Made by a program: the position numbers and the translations under genes. The notes under the pieces are model-generated. The model saw only the letters and a program-made list of their open reading frames with translations, ran no database searches and was not told the DNA's origin. 64,000 bases of DNA from Arthrobacter sp. Soil763 (lineage in GTDB: Bacteria > Actinomycetota > Actinomycetes > Actinomycetales > Micrococcaceae): positions 1-64,000 of the forward strand of contig NZ_LMSH01000006.1 in assembly GCF_001428365.1 (NCBI RefSeq), read 5' to 3'. Below, piece after piece: positions 27,359 through 35,692 of this stretch (position 1 is its first letter; each line of letters begins with the position of its first letter).

Positions 27359-29128
27359 CTACCCAGTGACCCAGGGGTTGGCGGCAGTTGCTGCAGCGAG
27401 GGGCACTTCGTCTTGTTCCGGGCGGGGGCTGTACTTCTTGATGGAGGCTTCCACGGCGTCCTTGTGCGGGCCGGTGTACCAGGGCATGGTCCGGACCAGT
27501 GTGGCCGGTGCACCGGAGGCGAGGACCACGGCGCGGCCGCGGTCCAGTTCGGCGAGGTTGGAGACATCGAAGATGCGTTCCTTGCCTTCCTGCCGGGAGC
27601 GGCTGGAGCCGGACTTTCCGGACGAGACGGAGACGTTGGTGTAGCTGTAGTCCCCGATCAGGTCCGAGAGCGCCCGGAGGAAGCCTTCTTCAGCGACGCC
27701 GCCGCCGTAGACCTTGACGTTCGCGGCCGACCAGATTTTCCGCATGTTCGCCTCGCCCCAGAGTTCGACGCCTTGGGACCAGGACTGCAGGATGCCCATG
27801 ACGATCAGGCCCTTGGAGCCGTAGTGGCTGAACTGATCGGGCAGGGCTGCCCAGCGGACGACGTTGGCCAATTCATCGAGGGCGAACAGCGCGGGTTTGG
27901 GCAGGCGGCCGCCGCTGCGTTCGGCGCGTTCCTCCATTGCCTCTGCGATGGCCACGGTCAGGGCTGTGGTGAGCGGGGCGGCTGAGCCGGCCCCTTCTTT
28001 GGAGAGGATGTAGATCGTCTCCTGTGAGGTAGCGAAAGCGTGTGGGTTGAACTGGCGGCGGGCGTCCGTGGCGACCGTTGCGCCGCCTGTCGGGGCGACC
28101 CAGCGCAGGGTGTTCCTGGACTTGAGGCACTGGATCATTTTCTCGGCGGTGCCGAAGATACCGTCGCGCTGTTTGTCGGCCAGTTTCAGAGTGGACTCCA
28201 GGCCCTTGTACTGCAGCTCGTAGTCATGTTCTTTCAGGATTTCGATGGGTTCCTGGTTCACCTGCTCTGTCACCCACAGGTAAACCTGCGTGATGGGAAG
28301 CTCACCGAGCGCGGCCGCGAGGAAGTATGAGGAGAGAATGTCTTCGGCTTTAGGGTCGAAGTAGGCATCCGGCTTGGAACCCGGGACCCGTGAACCGACT
28401 GAAAAGTGCTGCGTAAGCTTGTACGCCTTCTCTTCGTCCGTGACATAGGAGAGCGGGTTCCACCACCACTGCGCTTCCTCCTGGGCGATCTTCTGCGGAT
28501 CGAACACCCATACCGGGGCCGTGAGCTCGCGGACGCCACGGGTGCCGTCCACCACGTCGCGCTTGTTCGAGGTGGACACCACAGCACCCGGTGCGTCCAG
28601 GATCGCGGGCATCACCCGGGAGGTCGACTTACCGGTCCGGGGGCCCCAGATATCGAGGCTGAGGTCTTCCCAGGACTGAATGAACGTCTGGCCGGTGGAG
28701 ACCACCTTGCCCACCACGATGCCCGGCGTGCCTGTCACTCCCAGCCGATCCGCCGTCGCCTTCGCGCCCTTCTCGGAGAACGCGGCCAAGGACTTCCCGC
28801 GGCCCAGGTACCGGGCGGCCTTGTCGACGCGGGCACGCTTGGACGCACCCTTCCTCCAGGCCACGAGCACGACGATGGTTAGGACCAGGACCACGCCGGC
28901 CATGAGGGCGGCCGCGACGGTGGACTGGACGGGCCAGGGCACGCGGCCCTTGACCAGCCCGGCGATCAGATCAATCGGATGTTTGGGGGGTGAGTCGATG
29001 CCGGCCATCCAGGATCCGAGGTGGGCGGCCGCGTAGGTCCCGCCGCCGAAGACGACGATGGAGCCGATGGCCATCCAGACCAGCAGGGCATCCCCGAGGC
29101 CCATTCCTTTACGGTTCGGTGCGCTCAC
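27359..29128 (-). CDS. Type IV coupling protein (TraD/VirD4-like)
   Basis: A 589-residue membrane ATPase. Two N-terminal membrane segments (about 11-35 and 70-92) precede the motor domain with Walker A GPRTGKST (162-169) and Walker B ALFALDELANVV near 405. A TraM-recognition-like C-terminal domain follows. It recruits the relaxase-DNA complex to the T4SS channel. The start codon overlaps the stop of the 67-residue gene upstream (ATGA), showing translational coupling. Confidence 0.92.
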   Translation of the reverse strand: MSAPNRKGMGLGDALLVWMAIGSIVVFGGGTYAAAHLGSWMAGIDSPPKHPIDLIAGLVKGRVPWPVQSTVAAALMAGVVLVLTIVVLVAWRKGASKRARVDKAARYLGRGKSLAAFSEKGAKATADRLGVTGTPGIVVGKVVSTGQTFIQSWEDLSLDIWGPRTGKSTSRVMPAILDAPGAVVSTSNKRDVVDGTRGVRELTAPVWVFDPQKIAQEEAQWWWNPLSYVTDEEKAYKLTQHFSVGSRVPGSKPDAYFDPKAEDILSSYFLAAALGELPITQVYLWVTEQVNQEPIEILKEHDYELQYKGLESTLKLADKQRDGIFGTAEKMIQCLKSRNTLRWVAPTGGATVATDARRQFNPHAFATSQETIYILSKEGAGSAAPLTTALTVAIAEAMEERAERSGGRLPKPALFALDELANVVRWAALPDQFSHYGSKGLIVMGILQSWSQGVELWGEANMRKIWSAANVKVYGGGVAEEGFLRALSDLIGDYSYTNVSVSSGKSGSSRSRQEGKERIFDVSNLAELDRGRAVVLASGAPATLVRTMPWYTGPHKDAVEASIKKYSPRPEQDEVPLAAATAANPWVTG

Positions 29129-29328
29129 AGCGTGCCTCCTTCAAGGGGTAGGCCAGGGGTAATTGGCTCGAGGAGGGTTTCCGGGGTTATCTCTATTCGC
29201 TCAGGTTCGTTGGCCTGTTCTGCGGCCGGGATTCGCGTTTGAGCAGGTGATGTCGGTTCGGAGCCCCTGTGGGCCCGAATCGACGAACCATCGACGAGAG
29301 TGACGGTTTGGGCGTAATGTCGACGCAT
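29125..29328 (-). CDS. Small tra-operon protein, 67 residues
   Basis: A short gene with a very good ribosome binding site: on the minus strand, AAGGAG lies seven bases before the ATG at 29328. It ends ATGA-overlapping the coupling protein. The protein starts MRRHYAQTVTLVDGSS and is rich in Glu/Pro/Thr at the C-terminus; no family is recognised. The reading frame happens to continue open for over 3 kb across the inserted element, but that extension is antisense to real genes. It is part of the tra operon, now separated from virB4 by the insertion. Confidence 0.65.
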   Translation of the reverse strand: MRRHYAQTVTLVDGSSIRAHRGSEPTSPAQTRIPAAEQANEPERIEITPETLLEPITPGLPLEGGTL

Positions 29329-29355
29329 GCTCGCTCCTTCTGAAGTTGGTAGCTG

Positions 29356-30447
29356 ATGGTGCTGGTGGCGTTGCCCGGTGGCGGCGCCATGGATCCGGCG
29401 TTCTGGAGTGTGCAGGCGGCCGAGGATTTCGAGCAGGAGATCGTTGACCAGTACGCGCTGGCGATGGCGGCGGCTGGTTTGAGCGATCCGCATATCCGCA
29501 ATACCCGGGCGACGATTATTGAGTTCGCCCGGTCGGTGACGGGCCCGCTGTGGGCGGCGACCTGTCAGGACGCCGACCGGTTCCTGGCCGAGCAGCGCAG
29601 GCTGGGTCGCAGTGTGAGCACCAGGGCTGGCAAGGCAGGGACACTGGCGTTGTTTTACGAGTTCATGATCAGCCGTTATCAGGGCCGGATCCATCGGGTG
29701 GCCGGGGTGCTGGTCGAGCAGCCCATCGATGAGTTCAACCGCCAGTCCGGGGCGTCGCTGGGCAATGTCAGAGTGCCGCCGTCGGATGCCGAGATCGACG
29801 CGTTCTTTACGTGTTGGCGGCACTCGATCCCGCAGGCCCGCAAGTATCTGCCCGCCGCGCGGGACTACTTCGCTGCCTCGCTGTGGCGTCGGCTGGGGTT
29901 GCGGATCAACGAGACGGTGATGCTCGACATCCGTGACTGGCGCCCGGACCTGGGCGGCTTCGGCAAGCTCCATGTCCGGTTCGGCAAGGGAGCACAGGGC
30001 CGTGGCCCGAAGCCGCGCCTGGTCCCGGCGATCAATGGCGCGGCAGAGCTGATCGACTGGTGGCTGGGCGAGGTCCGACACCAGTACGGCGAGGACTGGG
30101 CTGATCCCGATGCACCTTTGCTCCCCTCGGAGCGGTTCGATTCCGAGCTGGGGCGATGCGGCCGGGTCGGCGGCAACGCGTTGCGGCGCAGCCTGGGGTT
30201 GCAGGTCGAGCAGTGGTTGCCGGCATGGTCGGGTCGGATGACTCCCCACGTTCTGCGGCACTACTGTGCTTCCTCGCTGTACGGGGCCGGGATGGACATC
30301 AAGGCCCTCCAGGAGTTGCTGGGGCATCAGTGGCTCGCGACTACCTCGGGTTACATCCACGTGCGCAGCGAGCACGTCGAGCTGGCCTGGAAGAACGCCA
30401 ATGAGCGGGTCGAGTCCCGCTTCGCGACCACACAGAAGGAAGGATGA
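29356..30447 (+). CDS. Tyrosine recombinase (site-specific integrase)
   Basis: A 363-residue tyrosine recombinase. An N-terminal SAM-like core-binding region spans 25-125. All catalytic residues are visible: R183 (LRINETVML), K211 (RFGKGAQ), H298 and R301 (TPHVLRH), H324 (LLGHQW) and Y333 (TSGYIHV). It is likely the active enzyme of the element. The precise start is uncertain; the ATG at 29389 (MDPAFW) is an alternative. Confidence 0.9.
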   Translation: MVLVALPGGGAMDPAFWSVQAAEDFEQEIVDQYALAMAAAGLSDPHIRNTRATIIEFARSVTGPLWAATCQDADRFLAEQRRLGRSVSTRAGKAGTLALFYEFMISRYQGRIHRVAGVLVEQPIDEFNRQSGASLGNVRVPPSDAEIDAFFTCWRHSIPQARKYLPAARDYFAASLWRRLGLRINETVMLDIRDWRPDLGGFGKLHVRFGKGAQGRGPKPRLVPAINGAAELIDWWLGEVRHQYGEDWADPDAPLLPSERFDSELGRCGRVGGNALRRSLGLQVEQWLPAWSGRMTPHVLRHYCASSLYGAGMDIKALQELLGHQWLATTSGYIHVRSEHVELAWKNANERVESRFATTQKEG

Positions 30448-30451
30448 GGCC

Positions 30452-30799
30452 GTGCTGTGGAATCTGCGGATCAGAGCCGCCGAACGCGGGATCTGGAAGT
30501 CGGCGCAGATGCGCCGGATGCTCGCCGATGCCGGGCTGGAGATCAGTGCCGGGAAGATGTCCTCGTGGTGGGCCGGGACACCGGCGACGATGAGACTCGA
30601 GGAGCTCGACGTGCTCTGCTCAGTGCTGGCGTGCACGCCGACGGACCTGATGAGTCCCGAGCCGGACAAGGTCGCTGCACGACGTCCACTCGCGACCGAG
30701 ACCGTCAACGGCAATAACCAGGACCACGGCAGTGGCGGCGGGGTATCGCCGGTCGTCACGCCGCGCTTCGGCAGGCCGCGGTCCGAGCCGCCCCTATAG
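30452..30799 (+). CDS. XRE-like helix-turn-helix protein
   Basis: A 115-residue protein starting at GTG behind AAGGAAGG. The first 70 residues look like a Cro/C1-type HTH (MRRMLADAGLEISAGKMSSWWAG, then LDVLCSVLACTPTDLM), and the tail is disordered. It lies four bases after the recombinase stop and 11 bases before the next gene, so all three are one operon. It likely regulates or directs the recombinases. Confidence 0.75.
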   Translation: MLWNLRIRAAERGIWKSAQMRRMLADAGLEISAGKMSSWWAGTPATMRLEELDVLCSVLACTPTDLMSPEPDKVAARRPLATETVNGNNQDHGSGGGVSPVVTPRFGRPRSEPPL

Positions 30800-30810
30800 G
30801 CAGGGCTGTT

Positions 30811-32577
30811 GTGAGTCCTGCCCCGGGCCCGGCGGCGGCGCTGCGGCCGCCGTCGATGTGCCCCCGCTGCCAGATCAACCGCGCCGCCTGGACCTTCCCC
30901 CGGGTGGCCTATTGCTATGACTGCCTTCCCGGCGGGCCCTTCACCGCACCGCCGTGTTCCAAGTGCGGCACCAACGCGGGCTACTTCAGCCAAGGCTTGT
31001 GCGCCAGCTGCCATCCCGGCAGTCCGCAGTACCCAGGCTCGTGCAGGGGCTGTCTGGCGTGGGGCGTCTACCGCCGATACAACTGGACGTGCTGGCAGTG
31101 TCGTTGGTGGCGCTCCCACAACCCGGAAGGAATCTGCGACTTTTGCGGGCGCGCGGCCCGTATCGGGGAGCGGCGGGCCTGCCGGCTGTGTCTGGAACAG
31201 GCCCGAATGCTCCAGGAGCCCGGACATGGCCTGGACCTGGCCGGCGCGAATAAGGCCGGGCACCAGCTCTTCTTCGCCAACATGACCTCCGCACGCCGGG
31301 GCGCACCACCGTTGAGCCCGGAACAACGCGCCCCATGGAAGCGGCGGGACAAGAACACCCTGCCCGGCAACGGGCCCGCGGCGGAGGCCGACGGGCAGAT
31401 GACGTTGTTCGATATGGCGCCCGATCCGAAGGTTGTCGCGGCGCGTGCCCGCCTCGAAGACAGAGACCTGACCCGCTACTGCGCCGCCATCGTCCGTGAA
31501 CACGCCGCGAGGGCCGGCTGGAGCAAGCGGCAACGCAACGACGTGACCCGATCGCTGCGGCTGCTGCAGGGCTTCCGGCTCAGCCCGACCGCGAAGATCC
31601 GCGCCACCGACGTCCTCCAACTGCGCCAATACTCCGGCAACGTCATCTCCACGATCGACGTTCTGGCCGCGGCAGGCCTGCTTATCGAGGATCGGCCAAC
31701 CCGGATCGAACGCTACTTCGCTGCCAAGACCAGCACCCTGCCGCCGGTCATGAAGGACCAGCTCGAGGTGTGGCTGCAAGTCCTGACCAACGGCGCCCTC
31801 CAGGCGCCACGGCAGATCCCGCGCGACCCAGGGACCATCAGGGCGCACATCCTGGGCATCGAACCCATCATCCACGCCTGGGCCGAGGCAGGCCTCCAGT
31901 CTTTCGCCGAGGTCACCCGCGCCGACATCACAGCCGCACTGGAGGAAACGAGGGTCCGCCGCCACGTCGCCGGGAACGGGCTCAAATCGCTCTTCACGAC
32001 CCTCAAAGGCCGCCGGCTCATCTTCGCGAATCCGACCCGCGGGATGAAGGCGTCCCCGAAGGCCAGCACTATCCCGCTCGCCCTGGACGCCGCAGTGATC
32101 CGCGAGGAGTTGAACTCCCCGAAGCCGGTGGTCGCCCTCGCCGTTGCCTTGGTCGCCTTCCACGCGCTGACCAAGAAACAGCTCAGCGAGCTGCGGCTCA
32201 CCGACATCAGCGACGGACACCTGATACTCGGCACCCGCGACATCCCGCTGGCCGCGCCCGTGCGCACCCGCCTGGCAGCCTGGCTCGACCAGCGCAACCG
32301 GACCTGGCCAGGCAGTGCCAACCCGCACCTGCTCATCAACCGGCGTACGGCGCCCAGGCTCCTCCCCGTTAGCCGCCAGTACCCCTGGACCGGATTGACG
32401 CTGCGGCCCCAGGCGCTGCGCGAGGACCGTATCCTGCACGAGATCCACGCGACCGGCGGCGACGTCCGCCGCATCTGCGACCTGTTCGGGCTCAGCGTCG
32501 AAGGCGCCACCCGCTACCTCAACACCCTCGAGCACCCGGACCTCACCCTTGAGGGCGAACAGGTTCCCCGAACCTGA
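30811..32577 (+). CDS. Zinc-finger, degenerate tyrosine recombinase
   Basis: A 588-residue protein. The N-terminal 130 residues contain many CxxC pairs (CPRCQ, CYDC, CSKCG, CASC, CRGC, CWQC, CDFCG, CRLC), so several zinc ribbons are expected. The C-terminal half follows the tyrosine recombinase fold, but catalytic positions are changed: the first Arg is Lys in HALTKKQL, the HxxR box reads QALR, and the second His is Leu in FGLS; only the tyrosine in ATRYLNTL is kept. It is probably a non-catalytic DNA-binding partner of the 29356 recombinase. It appears full length. Confidence 0.75.
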   Translation: MSPAPGPAAALRPPSMCPRCQINRAAWTFPRVAYCYDCLPGGPFTAPPCSKCGTNAGYFSQGLCASCHPGSPQYPGSCRGCLAWGVYRRYNWTCWQCRWWRSHNPEGICDFCGRAARIGERRACRLCLEQARMLQEPGHGLDLAGANKAGHQLFFANMTSARRGAPPLSPEQRAPWKRRDKNTLPGNGPAAEADGQMTLFDMAPDPKVVAARARLEDRDLTRYCAAIVREHAARAGWSKRQRNDVTRSLRLLQGFRLSPTAKIRATDVLQLRQYSGNVISTIDVLAAAGLLIEDRPTRIERYFAAKTSTLPPVMKDQLEVWLQVLTNGALQAPRQIPRDPGTIRAHILGIEPIIHAWAEAGLQSFAEVTRADITAALEETRVRRHVAGNGLKSLFTTLKGRRLIFANPTRGMKASPKASTIPLALDAAVIREELNSPKPVVALAVALVAFHALTKKQLSELRLTDISDGHLILGTRDIPLAAPVRTRLAAWLDQRNRTWPGSANPHLLINRRTAPRLLPVSRQYPWTGLTLRPQALREDRILHEIHATGGDVRRICDLFGLSVEGATRYLNTLEHPDLTLEGEQVPRT

Positions 32578-32636
32578 GCACCAACACCCGCCGCAACCCC
32601 CGGGCATGCTCAAGTTCACGCCAAAAGCGTCAGAAT

Positions 32637-34184
32637 TCACGCGAACTTCTCACTGTTTTCCCGCCACTTACCCTCGGTGTCGTTGACTCCATCCGGGCCT
32701 TGTTCCAAAGATGTCAGTCCCACCAGAACCGGGATCCCGGGCCGGCCACCGACCTTGATCAGGAACTTCCCCCGTCCGGGAGGTTCGACGTCGAGCCCGC
32801 GTGAGTCCCAGGCGGGCGGGTCCTGCCAGGAGATGAGCTTCTGCTGCTCCTGCCGGGACAACGGAATGGCCGAGGTCAGCAACGGCATCTCGGAGGCCGG
32901 GAGGCCCCCGCAGATGACCATGCCGGAGCGTTCCACGAAGCCGCGGGCTTTCATCCGGTCCTCTTCCGCCGGAAGCGCCAGCAGGTCGGACATGGTGTGG
33001 GAAATCATGATCTGCCCGACACCCACGGAACGGTTCAAACGGGTCAGGGCGTCCACCCGGTCCACCATCCCTTTACCGGCACGCAGCGCCCGCCACAACT
33101 CGTCCAGGACGACGAAGTAGTTCCGCCGCGGTTCCAGGCCGGCGTCGGCGAGGGTGTTGGCAACATTGACCGTGCCGAAGCCGTAGGACCAGCAGGCCAG
33201 CAGCACGGCGGCCTGCAGGTCTGTTTCGGTCTCATCAATGGTGGAAACGTCGAAAACGACGGAGCGGTCCCGGCTCATGGGGTTGGTGGTCTGGCGGGAG
33301 AAAATTTCGCCGAGCTTCCCGCCGCCGGTCAGGCCCAGCAGCGTGGCCTCCAGCGCCCGGGTTTCCTTCAGATAGACGTTGATGTCACCGCGGTCCAGCG
33401 CGACCTGGCGCAGCTCGTCGGGGGCGGAGACAATGACGTCGAGCAGGTCTTTGAGGACAGGGATGCCGTCGAACCGGTCATCGAGGACGCGGAGGGCGCG
33501 GTCGAGGATGGTCTGTTCCTGGTCGGTGGGCGGGTTGTTCCGGCTGATCGTGATCAGGGAGACGACCATGTTCAGGCGTCGGCCGTGGGCGTCGGCGCGG
33601 ACCCGGGTGGCGGCCTCGTGGTGGCCGGCCTCTTCGAGGCGCTGGGCGACTTCGACGGCCTGGCCCGGGTCGAGGATGTTCAGGTATCCGACGCCGCGGC
33701 CGAGCTTGATGACCTGTCCGCCGAGGGCCTGCACGGCTTTGACGTGCTCACCCTTGAGGTCGCCCAGGACGAGGGCGTTGACGCCTTGGGCGGAGAGGCC
33801 TAAGAACATGCGGCGGACCAGTGTCGACTTGCCGAGGCCCGGCTTGCCGAGGATGAATGCGGACGGGTTGGAGATCAGCCGGGCCCGCTGGAACCAGCTG
33901 ATCGGGTCGCAGCAGACCGTGGCCTGGGTTTCCTCGTGCCGGCCCAGCGGCACACCAATCATGGGCGAGGACGCGCCCGAGGAGAACGGCCACAGGCCGC
34001 AGACCTGGACCGTAGTGCCGCGGTATTCGGTGACGGAGGGGACGAGCGCGGCCATGCCGCCGCCGCGTCCGGTCCAGCCCCGCGCGCCCGGGCCGGCGTC
34101 CCGGGCGCGGCGTTTCTCCGGACGTGCCGCCGGTTCCTTTACTGTCTTTGACTTCTTTGCAGTCAAAAGGCGCATGCGGGCCAT
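32637..34184 (-). CDS. VirB4/TraC-like T4SS ATPase
   Basis: A 515-residue ATPase. Walker A is GKPGLGKST (113-121), Walker B FVVLDELWRAL near 365, and an HTMSDL sensor-like segment follows. It powers assembly or substrate transfer of the type IV system. The start overlaps the previous gene as TAATG. Residues 11-16 (KSKTVK) are encoded by a 19-base sequence identical to one in the centromere-like array at 47.9 kb. The C-terminal few residues adjoin the transposon and may have been altered by it. Confidence 0.9.
   Translation of the reverse strand: MARMRLLTAKKSKTVKEPAARPEKRRARDAGPGARGWTGRGGGMAALVPSVTEYRGTTVQVCGLWPFSSGASSPMIGVPLGRHEETQATVCCDPISWFQRARLISNPSAFILGKPGLGKSTLVRRMFLGLSAQGVNALVLGDLKGEHVKAVQALGGQVIKLGRGVGYLNILDPGQAVEVAQRLEEAGHHEAATRVRADAHGRRLNMVVSLITISRNNPPTDQEQTILDRALRVLDDRFDGIPVLKDLLDVIVSAPDELRQVALDRGDINVYLKETRALEATLLGLTGGGKLGEIFSRQTTNPMSRDRSVVFDVSTIDETETDLQAAVLLACWSYGFGTVNVANTLADAGLEPRRNYFVVLDELWRALRAGKGMVDRVDALTRLNRSVGVGQIMISHTMSDLLALPAEEDRMKARGFVERSGMVICGGLPASEMPLLTSAIPLSRQEQQKLISWQDPPAWDSRGLDVEPPGRGKFLIKVGGRPGIPVLVGLTSLEQGPDGVNDTEGKWRENSEKFA
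34137..34155 (-). repeat. Centromere-like 19-mer inside virB4 start
   Basis: The reverse complement reads GAAGTCAAAGACAGTAAAG, identical to 47921-47939 in the array upstream of parA. It lies 30 bases into the virB4-like gene. It may be a ParB-binding site used for regulation, or a chance result of Lys-rich coding. Confidence 0.5.
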
Positions 34185-35692
34185 TAGAGGGCGTCCTTAA
34201 TCTCGGAGGGCACCATGCTGTGCTTGGGTAGGACCAGTCCCAGGGGCAGGGACGCGGCGAAGGCGGTGTCCTGGGATCCGTAGGCCCGGCGCAGGAGCAC
34301 CCGGGCGGTGCCGGAGGTCTGCTCGATAGCGGCGACAGCGTCCGCGAGGCGTTCCTTATCGGTGACGGTGGCGGTGACGACCATGCCGAAGTTCACTAGG
34401 CCCGCGCCCTGGGCTTCTTCCTGGGCGGTCTGCACGGCGGACCGGGCATCGACCAGGGCGCGGGCCGAGGGGCGGGTCCCGGAGGTGATGCGGACGTTGG
34501 CGTTGTTCTGGTCCCGTTCGACCACGGCCGCGGCGCGGGCCGAGTCCATCGGACGGTACAGCAGGGAGATGCGCTTGCGGTCGATGTCCCCGTGCGGGGC
34601 GAGGAGGCGGGAGAGCACCGAGGAGTTCACGGACCCGCGGGGTGCGCCGGTCATGGTCCAGGACGCCGAGAATGCGCTGTCATGGCGGTAGTCGTCCCAG
34701 CTCGCCTGCGTCGCGGTCGGGCCAACCTCGCCCCAGCTCAGGGATACGGGGGAACCGGCGGCGTGGGCTTCATCAATGATCAGGGCCGCCGGCGGGTCAT
34801 AGGCGATCCGGACGACTTCGCAGAGTTCCTGCGCGGACATGGGACGGGCGATACCGGCGCCGGTGGACTGCAGCCGGGCCGAAAGTCCCGGAATGCGGGA
34901 GGCCAGGTCGCGGGCCACGTCCTCGGGGGTGCGCTTTTTCGAACCCGACCGGAGGGAGGCGTTGAACGTCAGGGAAACCCAGGCCCGCACGGTGGCGGAG
35001 CCTTCGGGGTAGGTGTCCACGACTTCGCGCAGGATCGCCTGGGCGAAGGCCGGGGCGTTCGGGTCGATGTTCATCTCGACCTCGTTGCGGAGCCGGTAGC
35101 CGGAGTCGGGCGCGGTTTCGACCGTGACGGCTGCGGCGTCCAGTCCGGCTTCATCGGCGAGGCCGGCGAGCCAGCCGCCCCAGTTGGCCACCCACGCATC
35201 GACCTGTTCAGGGTCGACCAGGGACGCACCGTCGGGTTCGGTGGAGAAGATCACCGTGAAGTGGTTCGTGGCCGGGACGTGGAGGAGGGCGAACGGGCGC
35301 TTGTAGGAGTCGGAGAATTCGTACAGCGTGGACTTCGCGGCGAGGCCTGGCAGCTGGTACATGCCCCACTGCGTGACGCCCAGAGGGCCGGAGCGGTAAA
35401 GGTTGGTGCCCGAGGACTTGGAGATCCGGAAGCTAATCCGGGTCGCGGTGCGGTCAACAATGGACTGGCCGTGCTTGTCCTTGACCGTCAGCAGGAGGGC
35501 GCTGATCCCGGCAACAGCGAGGACCGCGAGGCCGGGAAGCAGGCCCCAGATAGCGAAGCTGGTGATGCCCAGGAGCAGACCGATCATGACGATGCCGGTG
35601 CCGATGGCACCGAGGTTGCCGAGTCCGGCCGAGCGGGGCACACGCCAGTTTCCGTAGGACGGTTCTTTGTATTCGGTGTTAATTGCTGCCAC
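34184..35692 (-). CDS. SCO6880-family T4SS protein
   Basis: A 502-residue protein with two membrane segments near the N-terminus (about 27-48 and 50-68), then a large soluble region. The start GNWRVPRSAGLGNLG and later VTQWGMYQLPGLAAKSTLYE are typical of SCO6880-family proteins, which in actinobacterial T4SSs combine a PrgI-like membrane anchor with a VirB4 N-domain-like region. Its gene overlaps both neighbours, so it likely works in complex with the VirB4-like ATPase and VirB6-like channel. Confidence 0.85.
   Translation of the reverse strand: MAAINTEYKEPSYGNWRVPRSAGLGNLGAIGTGIVMIGLLLGITSFAIWGLLPGLAVLAVAGISALLLTVKDKHGQSIVDRTATRISFRISKSSGTNLYRSGPLGVTQWGMYQLPGLAAKSTLYEFSDSYKRPFALLHVPATNHFTVIFSTEPDGASLVDPEQVDAWVANWGGWLAGLADEAGLDAAAVTVETAPDSGYRLRNEVEMNIDPNAPAFAQAILREVVDTYPEGSATVRAWVSLTFNASLRSGSKKRTPEDVARDLASRIPGLSARLQSTGAGIARPMSAQELCEVVRIAYDPPAALIIDEAHAAGSPVSLSWGEVGPTATQASWDDYRHDSAFSASWTMTGAPRGSVNSSVLSRLLAPHGDIDRKRISLLYRPMDSARAAAVVERDQNNANVRITSGTRPSARALVDARSAVQTAQEEAQGAGLVNFGMVVTATVTDKERLADAVAAIEQTSGTARVLLRRAYGSQDTAFAASLPLGLVLPKHSMVPSEIKDAL

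Larger units (their letters stand above)
29341..32636 (+). mobile_element. Tyrosine-recombinase transposable element
   Basis: Three tightly packed plus-strand genes (active tyrosine recombinase, small HTH protein, zinc-finger degenerate tyrosine recombinase) lie inside an otherwise continuous minus-strand tra operon, between the virB4-like gene and the 67-residue gene. The gene set resembles multi-recombinase transposons of the Tn554/RIT kind. Exact ends were not established; the limits given are the maximum interval between the host genes. Both ends contain a TGCCCGG..GCGGCG-like segment (about 29372 and, inverted, about 32590), which may be part of terminal repeats. Confidence 0.65.

Noticed and set aside
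29125..32640. A 1171-residue minus-strand open frame
   Set aside because: It is antisense to three plus-strand recombinase-element genes with clear motifs; its composition is a GC-rich shadow. Only the last 67 codons, with their own ribosome site, are kept as a gene.
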